A stretch of DNA of 64,000 nucleotides from assembly GCA_016218415.1 (NCBI GenBank), contig JACRED010000024.1, positions 99,352 to 163,351 of the forward strand, read 5' to 3'. The notes beneath the pieces were generated by a model. The model saw nothing but the letters and a program-made list of their open reading frames with translations. It was not told the origin of the DNA and ran no database searches. The first letter of the stretch is position 1. Each line of letters starts with the position of its first letter. A program made the position numbers and the translations under genes. Origin of the DNA: Nitrosomonadales bacterium (lineage in GTDB: Bacteria > Pseudomonadota > Gammaproteobacteria > Burkholderiales > Gallionellaceae). Below are positions 9,006-15,202 of the stretch, in pieces.

Positions 9006-10270
9006 GTCTTTTCTTCCTCAACGAGATATTCGGCCAGCAACTCGGTCAGCCCGATCACTTCGACCTTCATGTGGTAATGCTCCAGCCCTTCTTCCATCAC
9101 GATGCGGCAATTGGCGCAGGCGGTGATCAGCGTCTGCGTGCCGGTCGCTTCGATCTGCCCCTTCTTGTACTTGAATGATTGCAGACGCAACGGCTCGGCA
9201 CGCGAGTTGGCGGAGACCCCGCCCCCGCCACCGCAGCACCAGTTCATCACACCCGCATCCGGCATCTCGCGGAAGTCCTCAGCGATTTCATTCAACAAGC
9301 GGCGCGGCTGTTCGATCACGCCGCCGCGACGGGCGATCTGGCAGGGATCGTGATAGGTCAGCGGACGCTGGTCTTTTCCCTTGGTCCTGAGCTTGCCCGC
9401 CGTATGCAGCTCATCCAGCACTTCGAGGATATGTTTCACCTCGAAACTGAACGGTCTGCCCATCAGGTTTGGCCCTTCCCAGCGCAAGGCGGTGAACGCA
9501 TGTCCGCATTCCGGGCTGATGACGCATTTCACTTTCAATCTTTCGGCAGCCACCACGATGCGGCTGACGATCTCGCGCGCCAGATCGGACGCGCCGATCT
9601 GGATGCCGCTGTTGGTGGCCTCGAACGCATCCTGCGCCAGCGTCCAGCTCACGCCCGCCTGCTTGAAGATGCGACTGAGCGCGGACAGGTATTCGGGAAA
9701 GTTGATGATCTCCATCGAGGACATCAGCACCAGATAATCGGCGCCCTCCCTCTCGACCGGCACTGCTATGCCGGTCTCGGCCTGTACATGTTTGATCTGC
9801 GCCAGCACCGCCGGCCACTTGATACCCATCGGGCTGCCGATAGTAATGGCACGCGTGGTCGCAGCGACCAGGTCTTCCGGCGCATGTCCCGAAGCTGCCA
9901 TGCCTTCGCGCATCTTGCGGATCATATAAGTCATGTCGTTACCCACCGGGCACACCATCGCGCACCGACCACACAGGGTGCAGCTATCGTAGACCAGCGG
10001 TTCCCACTCGGCCAGCTCCGCATCCGTCACCGGCTTGGACAGACCGAGCGCCTTGCCGACCTTTCCGAGTAGCGTGTATTCCTGCTGCCACACGCGGCGC
10101 AACGGTTCCAGTTTGTGTATGGGTGTGTACTGCGCATCGCCGGTCTCGGTGTAAAACAAACACGCCTCGGCGCACAGGCCGCAATGCACGCAACTGGAAA
10201 AGAAGCTGGCGATGGGCGCGTCGATGACCTCCTTGAAGGAATTGATGCCTTTTTCTATCGTCGCACTCAT
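9002..10270 (-). CDS. isp2: Isp2: HdrD/DsrK-like iron-sulfur protein of the hydrogenase complex
   Basis: Predicted cytoplasmic electron-transfer subunit working with the membrane cytochrome Isp1. Two ferredoxin clusters are near the N-terminus, CVHCGLCAEACLF and CTLCGRCAMVCPVG, followed by two cysteine-rich CCG-type regions: a degenerate SPECGHAF and a complete WCCGGGGGVSA. This is the layout of heterodisulfide reductase HdrD and DsrK. The start chosen is the ATG at 10270 (MSATIEKGI), giving 422 residues; an upstream in-frame TTG at 10324 is less likely. A run of eight G lies just before the ATG and probably serves as the ribosome-binding site. The electron acceptor of the complex is not known from sequence. 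Confidence 0.9.
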   Translation of the reverse strand: MSATIEKGINSFKEVIDAPIASFFSSCVHCGLCAEACLFYTETGDAQYTPIHKLEPLRRVWQQEYTLLGKVGKALGLSKPVTDAELAEWEPLVYDSCTLCGRCAMVCPVGNDMTYMIRKMREGMAASGHAPEDLVAATTRAITIGSPMGIKWPAVLAQIKHVQAETGIAVPVEREGADYLVLMSSMEIINFPEYLSALSRIFKQAGVSWTLAQDAFEATNSGIQIGASDLAREIVSRIVVAAERLKVKCVISPECGHAFTALRWEGPNLMGRPFSFEVKHILEVLDELHTAGKLRTKGKDQRPLTYHDPCQIARRGGVIEQPRRLLNEIAEDFREMPDAGVMNWCCGGGGGVSANSRAEPLRLQSFKYKKGQIEATGTQTLITACANCRIVMEEGLEHYHMKVEVIGLTELLAEYLVEEEKT

Positions 10271-10398
10271 CGCCCCCCCCAGATTACGAATCGGCCTCTT
10301 GTTCTCCCGGCGGCATTCCACCAACTTGAGCGTCGGCCTCCGGCGTCATTCGCGGACGCTCCCATCCCCACTGCGCGGGGCCCCTGCTCGCTGCTCAT
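10267..10398 (-). CDS. Possible 43-residue ORF bridging isp1 and isp2
   Basis: Between isp1 and isp2 there is one uninterrupted reading frame that starts MSSEQGPRAVGMG and ends RFVIWGGR. Its ATG overlaps the isp1 stop as ATGA (10395-10398) and its TGA overlaps the isp2 ATG as ATGA (10267-10270), so it could couple translation of the two genes. Against it: codon use is poor (AGA and ACA codons, unlike the neighbours), the composition is Gly/Arg-rich and I recognise no domain. Near its 3' end is a G8 tract; gain of one G would fuse this frame to isp2. It may be a coupling leader, a small protein, or chance in a 124-base spacer. Confidence 0.3.
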   Translation of the reverse strand: MSSEQGPRAVGMGASANDAGGRRSSWWNAAGRTRGRFVIWGGR

Positions 10399-11054
10399 GA
10401 CGCCACGCCTTTACGTCCGAAGATGTCGCCGTTATACCAGCGCGAGATAAACACCGAGAAGGTGTGGAACAGTTTGGTGAACGGCAACAGCACCAGCAGC
10501 AACTCGACCGAGTACAGGTGCAACGCAAGCATCAGCGTGTATTCCACCAGCAGATGGTGGTAGGCCAGATAGCCGGTCAGCAACGGCAACAGCGTCGCGG
10601 CCCAGGCCAGATAATCGCCGAAGCCGGACAGCATGCGCTTCACCGGGTTGTTCAGCCGGTGCGCCAGCAGTACGACCAACGCCACGATCGCCGACACGAC
10701 CGAAGCATCCACCAGCGCCGGCGGCAAACCAGGCCAGACCAAGCCCGTCAAGCCACGGAAGAATTCGATGTGCGGCGCAAAGAAGAAGATGGCAAACAGC
10801 AATCCCAGGTGAAAAACATATCCGCCGATGTACGTCACCGGATCGCGCTTCAGCATGCCTTGCACCGGCAGCGAACGTGTAAATATCGTGCGCCAGCCGC
10901 TGCCCGGAGTCGTGGCGCGGGGTTTGGCCAGATCAGCCTTGCGACCGAGCCCGAAGATTTCGAACAGGCGCAGCACAACACCCGCAGAAAATATGATCAA
11001 GGCCCAGTTCAACGCGCTGCCGCGCGCAAATGTCAGGAGATCGAGATAGCTCAT
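10395..11054 (-). CDS. isp1: Isp1: NarI/DsrM-like membrane cytochrome b of the hydrogenase complex
   Basis: Predicted integral-membrane, b-haem subunit linking the periplasmic hydrogenase to Isp2 and possibly the quinone pool. The 219-residue product has about five hydrophobic segments (for example ALNWALIIFSAGVVLRLFEI, VSAIVALVVLLAH, EYTLMLALHLYSVELLLVLL) and several His residues in or near them that could bind haem: YVFHLG, LLAHRL, YLAYHHLL, LALHLY, KLFHTF. The ATG at 11054 overlaps the hynS TGA as ATGA; the longer open frame only overlaps hynS. Resemblance is to the NarI/DsrM family, and the position identifies it as Isp1. Confidence 0.88.
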   Translation of the reverse strand: MSYLDLLTFARGSALNWALIIFSAGVVLRLFEIFGLGRKADLAKPRATTPGSGWRTIFTRSLPVQGMLKRDPVTYIGGYVFHLGLLFAIFFFAPHIEFFRGLTGLVWPGLPPALVDASVVSAIVALVVLLAHRLNNPVKRMLSGFGDYLAWAATLLPLLTGYLAYHHLLVEYTLMLALHLYSVELLLVLLPFTKLFHTFSVFISRWYNGDIFGRKGVAS

Positions 11055-12154
11055 TTTTCCTCCCGGGTCAGTTCCTGCACCGTCACTTTGTCGTGCGCCA
11101 TTTTCGCTGCCGACTTGTTCGAGCGGTTGTGCCAGGTGATCACCACACCCGCCGCCGCTCCGGCCGCCACTGCACCACCGAGCATGGCAGTATTCGCCGA
11201 CACCGGCATGGACAACGCTTTGTACAGCGGCCCGGCACCCCAGAAATTCGGCTCTGAACATCCAATACAGCCGTGGCCGGACTGGATGGGGAAACTGGTG
11301 CCGTCGTTCCACTTGGCCGTGGCGCAGGCGTTGTAAGTCACCGGCCCCTTGCAGCCGAGCTTGAACAGGCACCAGCCCTGCCGGGCCGCCTCGTCATCGA
11401 AACTCTCCGCGAACTTGCCTTGGTCGTAGAACGGGCGGCGATAGCAACGGTCGTGTATGGTCTCGCCGTAGAACGACTTGGGGCGACCCAGATCATCCAG
11501 TTCCGGGATGCTGCCGAAGGTGAGGAAGTGCGCCAGCACGCCGGTCATCACCACCGGGATCGGCGGGCAGCCGGGCACGTTGATGATGGGTTTGTCCTTG
11601 ACGATGTCGCTTACTGAAACCGCGCCAGTCGGATTCGGATCGGCCTTGGGCAGGCCGCCGTAGGTCGCGCAGGTCCCCACCGCAACGATGGCCGCAGCAC
11701 CCTTGGCGGTCTCAACCAGCATGTCGTAGTTGCTGATACCGGCGATGGTGGAGTAACTGGGATTGCCCATCGGAATCGAACCGTCGACGATCAGCAGATA
11801 CCTGCCCTCGTTGTCCTTCATCGCCGATGCGCGTGCCCGCTCGGCAGCCTCTCCCGAAGCGGCTTGCAGCGTGTGGTGGTAGTCGAGCGAGATCAGATCG
11901 AAGATCAGGTTTTCCAGCGTCGGCGAGTGCGAACGCGTAATGGATTCGGTGCAGCCGGTGCATTCCTGAAACGAGAGCCAGATCACCGATTGCCGTCGCG
12001 CCCCGGAGATCGCCTCCGCCATCACCTTCGCCATAGAGGGTGGCAACGCCAGCATCGCCGTCACAGCAGTGCAGAATTCGAGGAATTCGCGGCGTGTCAC
12101 CCCGCGCTGCTTCAGCCCTGCACCCACACTGCCCGGTTTTTCGGATGGCTTCAT
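11051..12154 (-). CDS. hynS: [NiFe]-hydrogenase small subunit with Tat signal (HynS)
   Basis: Iron-sulfur subunit that relays electrons from the NiFe site. The N-terminus has a Tat signal, TRREFLEF at 20-27, followed by a hydrophobic stretch, so the folded dimer is exported to the periplasm. The proximal-cluster region reads ECTGCTES (Cys65, Cys68) with Thr69, plus GTCATYGG and PGCPP: this is the standard four-cysteine site, not the six-cysteine site of oxygen-tolerant group 1d enzymes. Medial and distal cluster residues are seen in RCYRRPFY, CLFKLGCKGP and SGHGCIGCSEPNFW. A C-terminal hydrophobic helix (about 320-340) anchors it to the membrane. The ATG has GGGAG five bases upstream and a candidate promoter at 12194-12222. 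Confidence 0.94.
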   Translation of the reverse strand: MKPSEKPGSVGAGLKQRGVTRREFLEFCTAVTAMLALPPSMAKVMAEAISGARRQSVIWLSFQECTGCTESITRSHSPTLENLIFDLISLDYHHTLQAASGEAAERARASAMKDNEGRYLLIVDGSIPMGNPSYSTIAGISNYDMLVETAKGAAAIVAVGTCATYGGLPKADPNPTGAVSVSDIVKDKPIINVPGCPPIPVVMTGVLAHFLTFGSIPELDDLGRPKSFYGETIHDRCYRRPFYDQGKFAESFDDEAARQGWCLFKLGCKGPVTYNACATAKWNDGTSFPIQSGHGCIGCSEPNFWGAGPLYKALSMPVSANTAMLGGAVAAGAAAGVVITWHNRSNKSAAKMAHDKVTVQELTREEK

Positions 12155-12193
12155 GCCGACTCCCAGCGGTTGCTCACCATGGAATACACGGAC

Positions 12194-12222
12194 ATTCTGC
12201 GCGCCTGAACTGGCTTGGTCAA
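12194..12222 (-). promoter_or_regulatory. Candidate sigma70 promoter before hynS
   Basis: On the minus strand TTGACC (12222-12217), a 17-base spacer and CAGAAT (12199-12194) lie in the 95-base gap between hynD and hynS. The -35 matches 5 of 6 consensus bases and the -10 matches 4 of 6. It would let the structural genes be transcribed apart from hupF-hupK-hynD. Confidence 0.45.
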
Positions 12223-12249
12223 TCCATCAAAGGGGTTATAAGGAAACGA

Positions 12250-12732
12250 CTATTCCAGACCGGGATAGCGGGTATATCTTTCGAGGATGCCGGAAGCGAT
12301 CAGGCACACTTCCGGCACCGCTGCAGCGACCTCCGGCGTCAGCATCCCGCCCCAGCCCACCACGCCGGGCTGCACGCCGATCAGTGCGCGCTGCTGCGGC
12401 CAGTGTCCGGTCAGCAGCGAGATGGACATCAGGTCGATCAGCCCCACCTCGTGCACGCTGCTCTTGCGGTTCGCGCCCATGAAGCGGTCCATTTCCTCGC
12501 CCTCAAAGCAGCGCACAGCCCCCGGCGCATCGCCCAGTTCGGCGGCATCGATCACCAGCAAGGCATCGCATACACTGATCGGCACCGCCAGCGTGAACGA
12601 CAGGGTGCCGCCGTCGAGGAACTCGATGTCGTCGCGACCGGCGTAGCTTTTTTCCAGTTCGCGCATGACGGCGATACCCGCACCCTCGTCGGTGAGCAGC
12701 GTATTGCCGATACCGAGTACAAGTATCTTCAT
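12250..12732 (-). CDS. hynD: Hydrogenase maturation endopeptidase (HynD/HupD family)
   Basis: Removes the C-terminal tail of the large subunit once nickel is inserted. The 160-residue product starts MKILVLGIGNTLLTDEG and carries the three nickel-sensing residues of this family at the expected places: Glu16, Asp62 (VIDAAELG) and His94 (SSVHEVGL), matching E. coli HybD Glu16/Asp62/His93. The ATG at 12732 overlaps the hupK stop as ATGA, which decides the start; an alternative 18 bases upstream would lie inside hupK. Its substrate is almost certainly the HynL encoded downstream, whose tail is 15 residues. Confidence 0.92.
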   Translation of the reverse strand: MKILVLGIGNTLLTDEGAGIAVMRELEKSYAGRDDIEFLDGGTLSFTLAVPISVCDALLVIDAAELGDAPGAVRCFEGEEMDRFMGANRKSSVHEVGLIDLMSISLLTGHWPQQRALIGVQPGVVGWGGMLTPEVAAAVPEVCLIASGILERYTRYPGLE

Positions 12733-13694
12733 GCCCATTCCAGCTCCCACGGGACGCAGGGATCGAGCGTGACGACGAGACGGGCGACGTGCCGTTCCAG
12801 CACATCCCGGTCACGCGCATCCGATCCCGGCAGGCAATCATGCAGCATACCCCGGGGATGGAAATTCCATTCCGTCGGCGCAACGATCATGTAGTCGGCG
12901 ACGCGCTCGCCATCGAGCACTATCTCATGCATCAACAAGCCGCGAGCGGTCTCCACGAGTGCGCGGCCTGTGCCGGGTGCGACAGGCGCCGCGCTCACGG
13001 TGCCCCCCGCCCCGACTTTCTCATTCCCGGCAGACCAATCCAGCAACTCGTCCAGGCGCGCCAGCCAGCGCGCAGACCAGGGCGATGCCGCTGCTTCGTT
13101 TTCCGGCATACGCCGCGCAATGGCTCCTGTTTCCGCTGCCATGCCACGCCAGTTTGGCAGACGGCAGAATCCGGCATTTAATCGCGGCCACTCTGCCAGC
13201 GAACTTTTCGCGTCCAGTGTCGGCAACAAACGGTGCGCAGGGCAAGTTGGTTCGCTGGCCTGCATCAGAAGCTGACGAAGTCTGGTGATGCGCGGACCTG
13301 TCAGCAATGTGCGCAGCTCGCCGCGCTTTTCTGCCGCGACCCACTTTGCCGCACTCACGAATTCCTGCTGCATTGCCGTTTCACCCAGCAGAGGCGGAAG
13401 GTCGAGCAGGCAGCGCCAAAGATGCTCGCGCAACATTTCGCATTGCACACCGGTATTGAGTCGCGCGGCGCATTCCTCTCCCTGCGCGGCAGCCAGCGCC
13501 AGTTCTGCCGCACGCGCCTGCGCTTGCCCGCACAACGCAAACAGCAGGGGAAGCAATCGCACCGCCTGATCGGCGTTACGGCCGCGCAGGAACACAGCCG
13601 CATCGGGACGCTCACTGCTGACCTGTACAGCGCTGACACGGTCACGGTCACAAGCGAGCCGCACACGTACACGGCCTGTATCCAGATTGGACAT
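12729..13694 (-). CDS. hupK: HupK-like hydrogenase assembly protein
   Basis: Member of the HupK/HoxV family, proteins that resemble a degraded hydrogenase large subunit and act as a scaffold when the NiFe cofactor is made. The family signature is visible: an N-terminal block FLRGRNADQAVRLLPLLFALCGQAQ, recalling the first cysteine motif of large subunits, and a C-terminal VTLDPCVPWELEWA recalling the second, each with only one cysteine left. Length 321. The ATG at 13694 shares one base with the upstream hupF stop (TAATG). Overall similarity in this family is low, so the call rests on these two motifs and on position. Confidence 0.82.
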   Translation of the reverse strand: MSNLDTGRVRVRLACDRDRVSAVQVSSERPDAAVFLRGRNADQAVRLLPLLFALCGQAQARAAELALAAAQGEECAARLNTGVQCEMLREHLWRCLLDLPPLLGETAMQQEFVSAAKWVAAEKRGELRTLLTGPRITRLRQLLMQASEPTCPAHRLLPTLDAKSSLAEWPRLNAGFCRLPNWRGMAAETGAIARRMPENEAAASPWSARWLARLDELLDWSAGNEKVGAGGTVSAAPVAPGTGRALVETARGLLMHEIVLDGERVADYMIVAPTEWNFHPRGMLHDCLPGSDARDRDVLERHVARLVVTLDPCVPWELEWA

Positions 13695-13963
13695 TATGGG
13701 CGCAGGGGCAGATCGGGAAAGTATGCATCCAGGCTGGATTCGCCTTGCAAGGCCGCCGCAAGGCCATCCAGCGCAAGATTGATTTCATACACCCGCTGCG
13801 CCGTCAGTTTTTCGCGGGCCTGCCCCAGCACGGCATAGACCCATACACCCGGCGATACGTCATCCAGCAGCAGGATGTTCAGCCGTTCACGCCGGCCGCG
13901 CCCCTCGCACCAGGCAAATGCGCCATCGATTTCGACCACTTGCATGGGAATGCCAAGACACAT
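13694..13963 (-). CDS. hupF: HypC/HupF-family hydrogenase chaperone
   Basis: Small chaperone that binds the immature large subunit and delivers the iron cofactor; HupF versions protect the large subunit in oxygen. The 89-residue protein starts MCLGIPMQVVEIDG with the essential Cys2, and continues into a beta-barrel (GVWVYAVLGQAREKL). The C-terminal extension after ALQGE, ending FPDLPLRP, is more like HupF than plain HypC, hence the symbol; this choice is an inference. The ATG at 13963 is set by the family N-terminus, although the frame stays open upstream to 14083, across the sgaA remnant. First gene of the hydrogenase operon. Confidence 0.82.
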   Translation of the reverse strand: MCLGIPMQVVEIDGAFAWCEGRGRRERLNILLLDDVSPGVWVYAVLGQAREKLTAQRVYEINLALDGLAAALQGESSLDAYFPDLPLRP

Positions 13964-14039
13964 GGCGGTATTTCCTCGCATTTCGTTTTTCAACGGATAT
14001 GCGCATGCTACCAATAATTGCACTTGTTGAGCGATGCAG

Positions 14040-14115
14040 TACCCGCGCAATGTGCGCTTCTGTCTTAGCGCGCTCGGCCGCATCAGGGTGCCGGATGCGC
14101 AAACCGGGAGCTACC
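14040..14115 (+). pseudogene. Decayed fragment of a second sgaA 3' end
   Basis: Codons 14040-14093 read YPRNVRFCLSALGRIRVP, which matches the end of intact SgaA (NPRNVRFCLSALDDVLGRIKAP, from base 7004) except for an in-frame loss of three codons. Most base differences fall at third positions (AAT for AAC, TGT for TGC, CTT for CTG). The match fades after about 14115, with another deletion, and nothing upstream of 14040 resembles sgaA. Orientation is the same as sgaA, so the hydrogenase operon lies between two direct copies of this tail. No start, no full domain: not a gene. Confidence 0.8.
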
Positions 14116-14140
14116 TGTTCCGCAACGCAACAATGTGTAC

Positions 14141-14866
14141 TCAGGGAAGCGATCTTGCCAGACGGAAGCCGTATGAATAACTGCGCGAGGTCTTGAGAAA
14201 TCTGAGGCTGATCGTTGCCTGTAACAGTTGCGGTTCATACACCGAGCCACCTCCACGAATCACTCGCAATCCGCAATCCCCTTCCCAGCAGGTATCGGTC
14301 CATTCCCACACGTTGCCGCTCATATCATACAGGCCGTAGCCGTTCGCCCGCTTCTCACCCACCGGGTGATTCTGACCGGCGCTGTTGTCCTCATACCACG
14401 CCACCGCCTTGATATCGTCCCCGCCGCAGTATTTAGTCTTTCTGCCGCCATAGCAGGCGTATTCCCACTCTTCCTTGCTGGGAAGCCGGTAACTTTTACC
14501 GGTCTTCCTCGACAGCCATTCAATGTATGCTTGTGCATCGTCCCAGCTCACGTAGATCACCGGCCGCCCCCCGCGCCCCCACTGCTCGGCCGGCTTTCCC
14601 TCTGCGGGTTTGTAGCCATTGCAACCGCCCTCGGCAAGGCAGGCATCCCAATCGTCGAAGGTCACCTCGAATTTTCCGATGGCATATCCCTTCTCGGGGA
14701 GTCCTATCATATCCGGGCACACATCACAGTCGCGAAATACCCCCGCCACCGGATCGGCCATAACGATCTGAACCACTGAACAGAACGCTAAACACATCGC
14801 CCACTTCACCAGATACGGCAGGGAACCCGGATAATAATTTTCATTGCTGCTTTCCCGTATCTTCAT
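14141..14866 (-). CDS. Secreted formylglycine-generating-enzyme (SUMF1) family protein
   Basis: The 241-residue product has a hydrophobic signal segment (about 18-36, LVKWAMCLAFCSVVQIVMA) and then a single FGE-sulfatase domain: MIGLPEKGYAIGKFEVTFDDW, PVIYVSWDDAQAYIEWLSRKTG, YRLPSKEEWEYACYGG, GLYDMSGNVWEWTDTCW and a final GFRLARSLP. Most bacterial members are not sulfatase activators but general envelope or ligand-binding modules, and no sulfatase gene is nearby, so no reaction is assigned. Several Cys pairs (RDCDVCPD, EGDCG) suggest disulfides in the periplasm. The ATG at 14866 has GGGAGG eight bases upstream. It ends about 25 bases from the sgaA remnant. Confidence 0.83.
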   Translation of the reverse strand: MKIRESSNENYYPGSLPYLVKWAMCLAFCSVVQIVMADPVAGVFRDCDVCPDMIGLPEKGYAIGKFEVTFDDWDACLAEGGCNGYKPAEGKPAEQWGRGGRPVIYVSWDDAQAYIEWLSRKTGKSYRLPSKEEWEYACYGGRKTKYCGGDDIKAVAWYEDNSAGQNHPVGEKRANGYGLYDMSGNVWEWTDTCWEGDCGLRVIRGGGSVYEPQLLQATISLRFLKTSRSYSYGFRLARSLP

Positions 14867-15202
14867 GATGCCTGCCTCCCCCATGCTCGTCCCTCTGTAT
14901 TTTCCCGCCCCGCACCCGATGACGGGGCTGCGATTTGACCGTAATACACCGCCTGCCAGCCGGGTGTCCCGACCTATATATCCGGAGAAAATGCTACTAC
15001 ACAGATGCATGGGAGATTTGATGCAAATCAAGCCTGCCTATCACTTCCGGCGCAGACATAACGAAGTTATCGATCCGTCCGGATACGGAAGCCTGCGGGG
15101 CTCCCCCTCATAGCTTCCCGAACAATCTCGACGGGATTGCGCAACAGCCTGTGCGGATTCGAAGCATCATTCGGATGACGCCACACCGGCATTGCCAGAA
15201 AG
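14867..15202. other. Intergenic stretch of 336 bases without a convincing gene
   Basis: It holds the upstream region of the FGE-like gene and the downstream region of the cyclase gene. A 41-codon minus-strand frame (15192 to 15067, starting MPVWRHPND) begins 10 bases after the cyclase stop, but has no ribosome-binding site and no recognised domain. I see no terminator or repeat. Confidence 0.5.

Noticed and set aside
10321..10380. Terminator or attenuator between isp1 and isp2
   Set aside because: GC-rich short inverted segments are present, but there is no stable stem with a T-run on the minus strand.
11932..11975. Six-cysteine proximal cluster of an oxygen-tolerant hydrogenase
   Set aside because: The residue after the second Cys is Thr, not Cys; the site is the standard four-cysteine type.
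14141..14866. FGE-like gene as a sulfatase activator
   Set aside because: No sulfatase gene is nearby and the region around the usual catalytic cysteines is not clearly conserved, so only the fold is called.
15067..15192. 41-codon minus-strand ORF downstream of the cyclase gene
   Set aside because: No ribosome-binding site, no domain and no overlap with neighbours; mentioned only in the intergenic note.
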